Assembly: GCA_039812765.1 (NCBI GenBank)
Contig: JBDIBF010000002.1
Location: 1-64,000, forward strand
Length of the DNA: 64,000 nt
From: JADJVL01 sp039812765
Lineage (GTDB): Bacteria; Acidobacteriota; Holophagae; Holophagales; Holophagaceae
Direction: 5' to 3'
The notes beneath the pieces are model-generated. The model was given only the letters and a program-made list of their open reading frames with translations, ran no database searches and was not told the DNA's origin. Below are positions 45,182 through 55,136 of the stretch, piece after piece (within the stretch, counting starts at the first letter, position 1; each line of letters starts with the position of its first letter). The position numbers were made by a program, and so were the translations under genes.

Positions 45182-46525
45182 ATGACCGACATGACCCCGG
45201 CCTGGACCCCCTACGCCGATCCGAACGGCCTCTGGTTCAACACCACCGACGCCGACGCGGCGGGGCAGGTCCTCGCGGGCGGCACCTTCCAGTTCGACAC
45301 CACCGCGGACTTCGGCCTCACGGTGCTGAGCGGCGCCGACGGCAGCGTGATCCGCCGGGACGTCTGGACGCCCCAGCCCACCGACGGCGTGTTCTGGGTG
45401 AAGCTCAGCGCCGACGGGTCCATCGCGGCGGCGGGCGGCTGGCAGACCATGGATTCCAGCACGGGCACCTACGTCGGGCGGCTGCGGGTCATCCGCGTCT
45501 CCGACGGCCTCGTGCTGCTGGACCAGGCCACGGGCTCGAGGGTGAACCAGATCGCCATGAGCCCCGACGGCCGCTGGCTGGCGGCGGGCTGCGGCGCGAC
45601 CTACTCGGGCACGGGGCAGCAGATCTACCTCTATGAGCTCACCGGCGACACCTACACCGCCCTGGGCGGCTTCACGAGCTCCGCCAACAGCATCCAGACC
45701 CTCGCCATGTCCGACGACGGGAAGTGGATCCTCGCCGGCCTCTACGGGTCGCCCGGCGTGATCCTCTTCCAGAACATCGACCGCATGCTGGTGGAGTTCG
45801 CCACGTGGAGCATCCCCGCCAGCGCCCGGGCCGCCGGGGCCGAGCCGGACTCCCTGGATACGCGGCGGTTCGTCCGCGAGCACCGGGCGGCCCTGAAGCG
45901 GCGGAACGCCCTGGGCGCGGAGGCCGAGTCCGGTTCCAGCGGCGCCTACATCAAGTTCGTGACCATCACGCCGGACGGGTCCGCCATGGCCGCGGCCATG
46001 AGCGGCACCAACGGCGTGGCCTACTTCACCCGGACGAACTTCATCAGCACCAAGCAGCCGGACTGGACCTTCGCGCCCTCCGGCATCACCACGTCCAGCA
46101 ACCTCTCCATCGCCGCGGACGGGTCCTTCGTGGTGCTGGGCAGCAATGGCAGCGGCACGATCCCGGTCCCGGGCGGAGGCACGATCCCGCAGGGCCTCGT
46201 CACGCGGATCAACCACCAGGGCACCCGTGGCGCCCAGGCCTGGCAGACCGCGGTGGAGTACGATCCCAACCCCTGCAACCACATGCTGGCCTGGGGCGAC
46301 AACGTGCTCTCCTGCGGCACCGGCGAGCCCAAGACCGGCGGCCTCACCGAAGGCCGGTTCTACGTCCTCCGGGCCTCCGACGGGGCCATCCTGGGCCGCT
46401 ATCCCACCGCCGTCATGAACTGGCCTTTCCAGATGAGCGCCAACGGCCAGTTCGCCCTCGGCGGCAGCGACGACGGGCACCTCTACGGATTCAACGCCCG
46501 GGGGAACTGGGACGACGCGGTCTGA
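45182..46525 (+). CDS. WD40/PQQ-like beta-propeller protein
   Basis: 447 aa, no signal peptide. Repeated blade motifs are visible: VKLSADGSIAAAGGW, IAMSPDGRWLAAGCG, LAMSDDGKWILAGLY, VTITPDGSAMAAAMSG, LSIAADGSFVVLGSNG and QMSANGQFALGGSDDGHLYG, about seven in all. A charged insertion (DTRRFVREHRAALKRR) lies in the middle. Such propellers bind proteins or ligands, but no enzyme motif is seen. The function is unknown. Confidence 0.8.
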   Translation: MTDMTPAWTPYADPNGLWFNTTDADAAGQVLAGGTFQFDTTADFGLTVLSGADGSVIRRDVWTPQPTDGVFWVKLSADGSIAAAGGWQTMDSSTGTYVGRLRVIRVSDGLVLLDQATGSRVNQIAMSPDGRWLAAGCGATYSGTGQQIYLYELTGDTYTALGGFTSSANSIQTLAMSDDGKWILAGLYGSPGVILFQNIDRMLVEFATWSIPASARAAGAEPDSLDTRRFVREHRAALKRRNALGAEAESGSSGAYIKFVTITPDGSAMAAAMSGTNGVAYFTRTNFISTKQPDWTFAPSGITTSSNLSIAADGSFVVLGSNGSGTIPVPGGGTIPQGLVTRINHQGTRGAQAWQTAVEYDPNPCNHMLAWGDNVLSCGTGEPKTGGLTEGRFYVLRASDGAILGRYPTAVMNWPFQMSANGQFALGGSDDGHLYGFNARGNWDDAV

Positions 46526-46541
46526 GGCGGCAGGCGGAGGC

Positions 46542-48131
46542 CTACGCCTCCACCACGCCGCCCACCCCCTTCCTGGGCTCGAAGGGGATCCTGGCCTTCT
46601 TGCAGGCGGCCATGAAGGCCTCGCGGTCGGGGGCCCGGAGGTAGGCGTCCAGGGGCTCCAGACGGTCCTCCTGGATGTGACCGATGAGGGCCTCCGTGAA
46701 CTGGACCTGGCCGTAGGCGCGACCGGTCCGCATGGAGGCGGGGATGGCCTCCCAGTCGCCCGCGCGGATCAGCTTCCCGATGGCGGGGGTGTTGAACAGG
46801 GTCTCGAAGACCACGAGCTGGCCACCTCCCTTGCGCTTCATCAGGGTGTGGCCCACCACCGCCCGCAGGCTGCTGCCGAGCATGGCCCGCACCATCTCCT
46901 GGCGCTCGCCAGGGTAGAGGTCGATGAGGTGCTGGAGGACGCTGATGGCCGAAGCCCCGGGCAGGGCGGCGAGGACCAGGCTCCCCGAGTGGGCGGCCTC
47001 GAGGAGCATCAGGAAGGTCGCCGGGTCCCGCACCTCGTCCACGCCCAGGATGTCGGGGCCCTGCCGGAGCGCGGCCTGGATGGCCAGGCGCTGGGAGGCC
47101 GGATCCCCGCCCACCTCGCGCTGCCGCACCACGGCCTTCCTCGAGGGGATCTGGAAGGAGATGGAATCCTCGATGGTCACCAGGAAGCCGGGCCGCGCGC
47201 CGGCGGCGAGGCCGACGAGGGCCGAGAGCGTGGTGGTGCGGCCGGAGCCCAGGGCGCCGGTGAGGAGCACCAGGCCCCGGTTCACGTCCCAGAGGCGCCG
47301 CAGGGGGTCGCTGAAGCCCAGGACTTCGGGCGGCGGGATGGTGCGCGGCATCACCCGCGCGGAGAGGGAGAGGTCGCGCCCGTCCCGGAGCACGTCGATC
47401 CGCACGCTGCAGTCCCGTCCCGGGATGGGGTGGCTGAGGCTCGTGGCGCCCTGGTCCTGGAGCATGGCCCAGTTCCTCGCCGGGAGAAGGGCCTTCAGGG
47501 CCAGCTCCACTTCCGGCGCGGGGACCGCCTCGGCCTCCTCCAGGGGCTCCACCGCGCCATGGCGCCGCACCAGCGGGACCTCCCCCGGGTTGATGTAGAG
47601 GTCCGAGCCTCCGACGTCGATGACCCTCCCGAAAAAGTCCTCCAGGGGCAGGTTGGACTTTCCTGCCGTCCTGGCGGCGGGCGCCGCCGGCGGCTCGGGC
47701 GCCGCGCTCCGCTCCGGGCTCCGGGGCGCGGGGGCCGGCGGGACCGCGGCCCCGGGCTTCGCAGGCTCGGGTTTGGCGGCATCGGGTCTAACGGCAGGGC
47801 GCGGGGCCGGGGGCAGGGCCCCCAGGCCGGGCTTGCGGATGGCGACGACCCTCGGGTTCCCGTTGGCCCGGCTCGCCCGCACCACGAAGGCGTCGTCCCC
47901 CAGGACGTAGCTGAAGGTGACGGTGTCCCCGCGCAGGTAGGTGGTCTTGAGGTCCTCCGGCAGGATCTCCTTCACCAGGCCGTCCAGCACCAGCCCCTCC
48001 AGGTCCCCGGAGGCGAGCTGGGTCCGGTGGCCCGCGGGGAGCTCGAAGACGGGCTTGGTGTTGGCGTTCAGCAACAGGGCCGAAGCCTCCTGCTGGGCCA
48101 TCTGGATGAGGAACGGGTCGATGCGTGCCAC
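46542..48131 (-). CDS. Degenerate PilT/GspE-family ATPase paralogue
   Basis: 529 aa. Residues 1-~110 are an unrecognised domain, followed by a ~55-residue Pro/Ala linker and a PilT-like ATPase from about 165. Walker A reads TGALGSGRTTTLSALV with Arg298 in place of the essential Lys. The Asp box is TIEDSISFQIP and Walker B ILGVDEVRDPATF. The His box is lost: ALPGASA around residue 391 instead of LHTxxA. The C-terminal MLGSSLRAVVGHTLMKRKGGG and TPAIGKLIR match PilT. It is likely a non-hydrolysing pseudo-ATPase of the type IV pilus/gliding machinery. GTG start with GGAG upstream. Confidence 0.85.
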   Translation of the reverse strand: MARIDPFLIQMAQQEASALLLNANTKPVFELPAGHRTQLASGDLEGLVLDGLVKEILPEDLKTTYLRGDTVTFSYVLGDDAFVVRASRANGNPRVVAIRKPGLGALPPAPRPAVRPDAAKPEPAKPGAAVPPAPAPRSPERSAAPEPPAAPAARTAGKSNLPLEDFFGRVIDVGGSDLYINPGEVPLVRRHGAVEPLEEAEAVPAPEVELALKALLPARNWAMLQDQGATSLSHPIPGRDCSVRIDVLRDGRDLSLSARVMPRTIPPPEVLGFSDPLRRLWDVNRGLVLLTGALGSGRTTTLSALVGLAAGARPGFLVTIEDSISFQIPSRKAVVRQREVGGDPASQRLAIQAALRQGPDILGVDEVRDPATFLMLLEAAHSGSLVLAALPGASAISVLQHLIDLYPGERQEMVRAMLGSSLRAVVGHTLMKRKGGGQLVVFETLFNTPAIGKLIRAGDWEAIPASMRTGRAYGQVQFTEALIGHIQEDRLEPLDAYLRAPDREAFMAACKKARIPFEPRKGVGGVVEA

Positions 48132-48173
48132 GGGGGCTCCGGGTTCGCGCTTCAGGCTCGGGGTTTGGGAAGG

Positions 48174-48179
48174 ACTATA
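48174..48179 (-). promoter_or_regulatory. Candidate -10 box of the PilT-like gene
   Basis: TATAGT on the minus strand, about 43 bases before the GTG at 48131. Confidence 0.4.
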
Positions 48180-48307
48180 GGCCCATTTCGGGGCTGCGCC
48201 CAAGGTCCGGGCTGGGCACACTGGTGTGGCATCCCCACCGGAGAGCCGCATGTCCCCCTCGCCCCAGGGCGCCGCAGTCAAGGCTGGCCAAGGGCCGGAG
48301 GCCTGAG

Positions 48308-48970
48308 GTGGATCCCCTCGCCACCCTCCTCGCCCAGATCGAGGAAGGCTTCGACGAGACGGCCATCGCCATGGCGGAGGCCGATCCCGAGCTGCTCTCC
48401 GCCCGCGGGGAGAACGGCCTCCGGCCGGCCCTCTCGGCCCTGTATGCGGGGCGCCGGGCCCTGGCGCAGGAGCTGGCGGACCTCACCCGGGACCTGGACG
48501 TCTTCGAGGCTGCGGCCCTCGGCAGGCTGGAACGGTTGGAGGCCTTCGCGGGCTCACCCGCGATCGGGAGCCATGCGCCCGACGGTTTCACGCCGCTGCA
48601 CCTGGCCGCCTTCTTCAGCCACCCGGCGGTGGTGGACTGGCTCCTCGAGCACGGCGCGGACCCTTCGGCGGAGGCGCGCAACGGTTCCGGCCTGCGCCCC
48701 CTGCACAGCGCCCTGGCGGGCCGGGACGAGCGGGCCGCCTTCCAGATCGCCGCCGCGCTCCTGGTCCGCGGGGCCGACGTGGACGCCCGCCAGAACGGGG
48801 GCTACACCGCCCTCCACGCCGCGGCCAAGCGGGGCTCCGGCACCCTGGCGGAACTCCTCCTGGGGGCCGGGGCCGATGCCACCCTGCGCACGGACCAGGA
48901 CCAGAGCGCCGCGGACCTGGCCGCCGCCGGAGGCCACACGCTGCTGGCGGACCGCCTCCGGCCGGCCTGA
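48308..48970 (+). CDS. Ankyrin-repeat protein
   Basis: 220 aa, soluble. At least four ankyrin repeats: DGFTPLHLAAFFSHPAVVDWLL, SGLRPLHSALAGRDERAAFQIA, GGYTALHAAAKRGSGTLAELL (quoted in part) and DQSAADLAAAGGHTLLADRL. The first ~65 residues form a helical cap (LLAQIEEGFDETAIAMAEADP). It is probably a protein-protein interaction module. The GTG at 48308 has GGAGG 7 bases upstream, so the long upstream frame from 48125 is not used. It ends 6 bases from the convergent Omp85 gene. Confidence 0.85.
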   Translation: MDPLATLLAQIEEGFDETAIAMAEADPELLSARGENGLRPALSALYAGRRALAQELADLTRDLDVFEAAALGRLERLEAFAGSPAIGSHAPDGFTPLHLAAFFSHPAVVDWLLEHGADPSAEARNGSGLRPLHSALAGRDERAAFQIAAALLVRGADVDARQNGGYTALHAAAKRGSGTLAELLLGAGADATLRTDQDQSAADLAAAGGHTLLADRLRPA

Positions 48971-48976
48971 AGGACC

Positions 48977-50650
48977 TCAGAACCGGATCACGTTCCCGAT
49001 GACCAGCTGGGAGCGCTCCATGCCGGGATCCCGCACCAGTGGATAGGCCACGGTGACCAGGAAGACCCGGCCGAGGGAGCTCTTGAGGTCGCCGAAGCGC
49101 AGGCCGCCGCCGAGGTTGGCGTAGATCCGGCTCCAGCGGGCGGTGTCGAGCCGGTGGATGGCCCCGACGTCGGCGTAGACCACGAAGCCGAGCTGCAGGA
49201 TGCCGAGCCAGTTGATGGGGGTGATGGGGCGCTCCTCCACTGAGAGGATCCAGCGCCGGTCGCCGAGGAAGAGGTGGTTCGCGTAGCCGCGCAGGCCCTC
49301 CAGGCCGCCGAGGTAGAGGAAGTTCTCGGGGTCAGGCTTGAGGGCGCTGTCCACCTGGACGTACGCGGCCAGGGTCTGGGAGGGCAGGGCCTTGGAGTAG
49401 CCGGTGAAGCTGGCGCTGGTGACGAGGTTCCGCCACCCGCCGGGCTCGCGGCGGCCCTGGGCGCTCGCGCGGAGCAGCAGCAGGGCGTCCGGCCGGGGCA
49501 GCCAGCCCTTGGAGGCGCCGAAGCCGAAGAAGGGCGCGTCCGCCTCGCCGCCGAGGCCGCGGGTGTAGGCGCCGACGCGGAGCGTGGCCTCCCAGCCCAG
49601 GTTGTAGTCCTCGGTGTGGGTCATCCCGGCGAGGTCCTGGAAGTCGCGGAAGCGGTCGGTGTAAAGGCTCCAGGTGAGGTGCAGGCCGGCGAGCTGACGG
49701 CGGGAGAGGTCCGGCGGCGCCAGGGGCCCGTCGCCGAAGGCCTCGGCCTCCACGGCGCGGACGGCGCCTTCCCGGGGGCTGCGGAAGTCCAGGCCGCCCC
49801 CCATCCGCAGCACGTGGTCCCCCTGCGGAACCCGGGCCCAGGTGCCCTCGAAGAAGCCCGTGTCCAGGCGGGTCGGGGCCTCGAAGGCGGTCTTGCGGAG
49901 GTTGTAGACGCTGAGCAGCGAATCCGAGGAGGCGAAGTGGAAGCTGATGGACCAGGGCGTCTCCAGGCCCCGGTAGGGCCGCGTCCACTCCAGGAAGCGC
50001 GTCTTGCCGTCGGAGAGCGCCTGGTAGCGGGCGGAGAAGGTCCAGGGCGTGCCCAGGAACTGCCGGTCCCGGTAGAGCAGCGTGTCCGAGGAGCGCTCGG
50101 CGGTCTTCTCGTGGCTGACGGAGAGGTCCTTGCCCAGGCCGAGGAAGTTGGTCTCCTTCACCGAGAATCCGAAGCTCCGCTGGCCGCCCACCTGGCTGAA
50201 GCCCGCGCTCACCTTCAGGGTCCAGGCGTCCTGGGTGCGCACCACCGCCTTCACGCGGCCGTCCGGCTCCACCTCGGCGTCGATGAAGGCGTCCTTGAGG
50301 AAGCGGAAGTCCCTCAGGTTCCGCTCCACCTGGTGGACCAGGCGGGCCACCACCGGGTCCCCTGCCTTGAAGGGGATCTCGCGGGCCACCACGCGCTGGC
50401 GGGTCTCCCGGTGGATGACGTTGGCGAGGCGCCCGATCCAGTGGTTCTCGTGGGGGCGCGCGGGGTCGAAGACGTCCCCGATCCGGATCTCCACGCCGGA
50501 GAACCGGGCCCCCTTCGCCTCGAGGCGCTCCCAGATGTCCTTGGGGAGTCCCGGCGACTGGGCCGCCGCGGGCGAGGCCACCATGGCCACGGCCGCGGCC
50601 AGGCCGGCTCCGAGGCTGCGCCAGGGGGGGTCAGGCCGGATCGTCGCCAT
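48977..50650 (-). CDS. Omp85/BamA-like outer-membrane protein
   Basis: 557 aa. A signal peptide (LGAGLAAAVAMVASPAAAQS) is followed by an apparent single POTRA-like segment (about 75-125, IPFKAGDPVVARLVHQVERNL then FIDAEVEPDGRVKAVVRTQD) and a ~400-residue beta barrel ending in aromatic VIGNVIRF. GLRGYANHLFLGDRRW corresponds to the VRGF/Y-type loop of Omp85 proteins. It is much shorter than BamA (5 POTRAs), so it is more likely a surface-antigen-type translocase than the main BamA. It overlaps the upstream small gene by 20 bases. Confidence 0.82.
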   Translation of the reverse strand: MATIRPDPPWRSLGAGLAAAVAMVASPAAAQSPGLPKDIWERLEAKGARFSGVEIRIGDVFDPARPHENHWIGRLANVIHRETRQRVVAREIPFKAGDPVVARLVHQVERNLRDFRFLKDAFIDAEVEPDGRVKAVVRTQDAWTLKVSAGFSQVGGQRSFGFSVKETNFLGLGKDLSVSHEKTAERSSDTLLYRDRQFLGTPWTFSARYQALSDGKTRFLEWTRPYRGLETPWSISFHFASSDSLLSVYNLRKTAFEAPTRLDTGFFEGTWARVPQGDHVLRMGGGLDFRSPREGAVRAVEAEAFGDGPLAPPDLSRRQLAGLHLTWSLYTDRFRDFQDLAGMTHTEDYNLGWEATLRVGAYTRGLGGEADAPFFGFGASKGWLPRPDALLLLRASAQGRREPGGWRNLVTSASFTGYSKALPSQTLAAYVQVDSALKPDPENFLYLGGLEGLRGYANHLFLGDRRWILSVEERPITPINWLGILQLGFVVYADVGAIHRLDTARWSRIYANLGGGLRFGDLKSSLGRVFLVTVAYPLVRDPGMERSQLVIGNVIRF

Positions 50651-50909
50651 CCCCTCCGCCGCCTGGATCGCCCTCGTGCTTCTTCGGGGCCCTCACGCCC
50701 TCCCGCGCCCTGGCGGCGTGGCGGACCGAGGGGGCCAGGACCTGCTCCACCCCGAGGAGGGCGCTCCCGGCGGCCCGCCGCCCCCGCGCCTCCAGGCCCG
50801 AGAGCTGCAGCCAGCCCCGCCGTTCCATCCAGGGCAGCGTCCGGGCCAGGGAGAGCAGCCCTGCCAGGAGCAGGGCCACCAGCAGCAGCAGCGGGCCATG
50901 GCCTTCCAT
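50631..50909 (-). CDS. Small single-span membrane protein
   Basis: 92 aa. One transmembrane helix at the N-terminus (GPLLLLVALLLAGLLSLA), then an amphipathic Arg/Ala-rich region and a disordered Gly/Asp tail. No family recognised. The ATG has TATGCT exactly 6 bases upstream. Its 3' end overlaps the start of the Omp85-like gene by 20 bases on the same strand, so the two are cotranscribed. It may assist the outer-membrane protein, which is inference. Confidence 0.65.
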   Translation of the reverse strand: MEGHGPLLLLVALLLAGLLSLARTLPWMERRGWLQLSGLEARGRRAAGSALLGVEQVLAPSVRHAARAREGVRAPKKHEGDPGGGGDGDDPA

Positions 50910-50915
50910 GGACTC

Positions 50916-50925
50916 AGCATAGGAT
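50916..50925. promoter_or_regulatory. Overlapping divergent -10 boxes: recG and the small membrane gene
   Basis: TATGCT (minus, 50921-50916) and TAGGAT (plus, 50920-50925) share 2 bases. Each ends exactly 6 bases before its start codon (50909 minus ATG, 50932 plus GTG), leaving 22 bp between the two genes. Confidence 0.6.
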
Positions 50926-50931
50926 GGACCC

Positions 50932-53013
<2,082 letters not shown>

Positions 53014-53125
53014 GCCCGGTCCCGGATCCGGTCACACCGCCCCATGCCGACCGCCCTGCGGGGCCCCCCTCGGCCCAGCTCCTGGTGGCCTGTGCGCCCG
53101 CGACCCGCGTTCGCGTCACGGCGGC

Positions 53126-53131
53126 TACACT
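53126..53131 (+). promoter_or_regulatory. Candidate -10 box of the NTF2-like gene at 53162
   Basis: TACACT, followed by GGAGA about 10 bases before the ATG. A leadered promoter. Confidence 0.4.
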
Positions 53132-53161
53132 GCCGGTCATCCCAGCCCCGGAGACCCGCCC

Positions 53162-53548
53162 ATGAGCGCACCCGCCGTGCACCCCACCATCGACGCCTAC
53201 TTCGCCGGCATCTCCGCCATGGACTGGGAAGCGGCCGTCGCGGGATTCGCCGCCGACGTCCACCACGAGGATCCCGTGGGCAGCCCCGTGAACCGCAGCC
53301 CCGAGGCGGCCAAGGCCTTCTTCCAGCAGATCGGCGGCCTCTTCCGCACCGTCGAGCTGCGTCCCCGCGCCAGCTTCCGCTGCGGCGACGAGTATGCCGT
53401 GGTGTGGGACGGCCAGGGCATGGGCCAGAACGGCGCCGCCGTGGCCTTCGAAGGCGTGGACGTCATCGCCCTCGACGCCGGGGGCCGCATCCGTTCCCTT
53501 CGCGCCTACTGGGATCCTGCGCCGGTGATGGGAAAGCTCATGGCCTGA
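53162..53548 (+). CDS. Ketosteroid-isomerase/NTF2-like protein
   Basis: 128 aa, single SnoaL/NTF2 fold: IDAYFAGISAMDWEAAVAGFAADVHHEDP at the N-terminus (read in parts), GSPVNRSPEAAKAFF, and C-terminal VAFEGVDVIALDAGGRIRSL with RAYWDPAPV. It most resembles the nuclear-transport-factor-2-like isomerases; the substrate is unknown. No signal peptide. Its 3' end faces a lanthipeptide-like precursor gene on the other strand, and the two share a terminator hairpin. Confidence 0.82.
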   Translation: MSAPAVHPTIDAYFAGISAMDWEAAVAGFAADVHHEDPVGSPVNRSPEAAKAFFQQIGGLFRTVELRPRASFRCGDEYAVVWDGQGMGQNGAAVAFEGVDVIALDAGGRIRSLRAYWDPAPVMGKLMA

Positions 53549-53555
53549 GATGAAA

Positions 53556-53587
53556 GCGGCGGCCCCGGGGTGCCCCGGGGCCGCCGC
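53556..53587. terminator. Bidirectional terminator hairpin
   Basis: A 15-bp perfect stem (GCGGCGGCCCCGGGG / its complement) with a 2-base loop between the two convergent genes. On the minus strand it is followed by TTTCATC, so it suits the precursor peptide gene best. Confidence 0.75.
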
Positions 53588-53605
53588 AGGATCGCTGGGC
53601 CCGTC

Positions 53606-53812
53606 TCAGTTCAGCATGCAAAGACGGGGCACGCAGGTGTTGTTGGTGCCCGCGCAATTGTCTACGGTCCCGGGGAGGCTGGGCACATTGTCGCAAAGTC
53701 AGATGTCTCCCGTGTAAACGGGGCACCAGTTGATTTCGGCGCCAGCCACGGTGGCGGCCTGTCCGAGATTGATGGACCGCAGGGTTTCGCGGTTCAGGTC
53801 GAGCTTCTTCAC
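53606..53812 (-). pseudogene. Class I lanthipeptide-like precursor interrupted by in-frame UGA
   Basis: GTG start at 53812 with AGGAGAT upstream. The leader reads MKKLDLNRETLRSINL, the KKLxLNxETLRxL type seen in class I lanthipeptide/natural-product precursors. The frame meets TGA at codon 38 (53699-53701) after WCPVYTGDI. It then stays open in the same frame for 30 more codons to the stop at 53606. The distal part is LCDNVPSLPGTVDNC followed by AGTNNTCVPRLCMLN, with four further Cys and several Thr/Ser, a plausible lanthionine core. The region is less GC-rich than its surroundings. No modification or export enzymes are adjacent. It could be a nonsense mutant (TGC to TGA), a Sec codon, or an error. 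Confidence 0.6.
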
Positions 53813-54079
53813 GGGGATCTCCTGGATGGGGCTGCGCGGGCCGTGGTTGGGATCCCGAACGATGGCGCGCCGGGCCTGGGCGGCACAAATGTCACGATCC
53901 CAGCCGCCCCGCGAAGGAGGCCGACCGGTGGCTGCGGCCCCTCCGATCCGCACCGCCGGACCTCGTGCCCCCGGGCGGGGTGGACAAAGGGCCGAACGGG
54001 GCCGGACAATGGATGGCCCCCGATCCCAGGCCCAGGTTGACCAACGCCTTCCCGGGTGCGGGCGCATCCGGAGGAGCCC

Positions 54080-55096
54080 ATGAAGGTGGCCAGTCCCGAC
54101 GATTCCCGGACGGAGGCCCCGGCGGCAGGCGTGCCGCAGCCGGCGGGGCACCCGCGCAATCCCATCCACCCCCTGGACCTGGACCCGGTGCGGGCCCTGC
54201 GCGTCAACCTCAGCGCGGTGGAGCGCCGGGCGGCCAGCCTGCCGGGGCGGCGCACGGTGAAGAAGGAGTGGCAGGCGGCCTGGCTGCTGCGGGCCATCAC
54301 GCTCATCGACCTCACCACGCTGTCCGGGGACGACACGCCGGGCAACGTGAAGCGCCTCTGCGCCAAGGCCCGCAACCCCGTGCGGCCGGACCTGCTGAAG
54401 GCCCTGGGCGCCGAGGACCTGGGCGTCACCTGCGGCGCGGTCTGCGTCTACCACGGCCTGGTGGCCACCGCCGTGAAGGCGCTGGAGGGCTCGGGCGTCC
54501 CCGTGGCCGCCGTGTCCACGGGCTTCCCCGCGGGCCTCAGCCCGATGAAGGAGCGGATCAATGAGATCAAGGCCTCGGTGGCCGACGGGGCGAAAGAGAT
54601 CGACGTCGTCATCACCCGCGGCCTCGCCCTGAAGGGCGAGTGGGAGGCCCTGTATGACGAGGTGCGTGCCTTCCGGGAGGCCTGCGGCGAGGCCCACATG
54701 AAGGTCATCCTGGGCACCGGCGAGCTGGCGACCCTCACCACCGTCGCCCGGGCCAGCCTCGTGTCCCTGCAGGCCGGCGCCGACTTCATCAAGACCTCCA
54801 CGGGCAAGGAGCCCGTGAACGCGACCCTGCCGGTCGGTCTGGTCATGGCCCGCATGGTGCGCGCCCACTTGGAGGCCACGGGCTTCAAGGCCGGCTTCAA
54901 GCCCGCCGGCGGCATCCGCACCGCGAAGTCCAGCCTGGACTGGATGGCCCTCATGAAGGAGGAGCTGGGCGACGCATGGCTGAGGCCCGACCTCTTCCGC
55001 TTCGGCGCCAGCGGCCTGCTCACGGACATCGAACGCCAGCTGGAGCACTTCGCCACCGGCCGGTATGCCGCCGCGTACCGCCAGCCGATGCCCTGA
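54080..55096 (+). CDS. deoC: Deoxyribose-phosphate aldolase
   Basis: 338 aa, longer than the ~220-260 aa E. coli type because of an N-terminal extension. It cleaves 2-deoxyribose-5-phosphate to glyceraldehyde-3-phosphate and acetaldehyde. Motifs: LIDLTTLSGDDT, VCVYHGLVATAVKAL, AAVSTGFPAGLS, the Schiff-base Lys in GADFIKTSTGKEPVNAT, and the second Lys in GFKPAGGIRTAKSS. ATG at 54080 follows GGAGG; the longer frame from 54056 is less likely. The downstream ALDH gene, 40 bases away, would remove the acetaldehyde product. Confidence 0.94.
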   Translation: MKVASPDDSRTEAPAAGVPQPAGHPRNPIHPLDLDPVRALRVNLSAVERRAASLPGRRTVKKEWQAAWLLRAITLIDLTTLSGDDTPGNVKRLCAKARNPVRPDLLKALGAEDLGVTCGAVCVYHGLVATAVKALEGSGVPVAAVSTGFPAGLSPMKERINEIKASVADGAKEIDVVITRGLALKGEWEALYDEVRAFREACGEAHMKVILGTGELATLTTVARASLVSLQAGADFIKTSTGKEPVNATLPVGLVMARMVRAHLEATGFKAGFKPAGGIRTAKSSLDWMALMKEELGDAWLRPDLFRFGASGLLTDIERQLEHFATGRYAAAYRQPMP

Positions 55097-55136
55097 CCTT
55101 CCCTCACGACGCTCGACGAACCCGCCAGGAAGCCCC

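Noticed and set aside
48125..48307. N-terminal extension of the ankyrin protein
   Set aside because: GTG at 48308 has a proper Shine-Dalgarno sequence and begins the predicted fold; the extension is low-complexity Arg/Pro.
53538..53888. 116-codon frame overlapping the lanthipeptide-like gene
   Set aside because: It is the +1 shadow of the precursor region, without leader motif or ribosome site.
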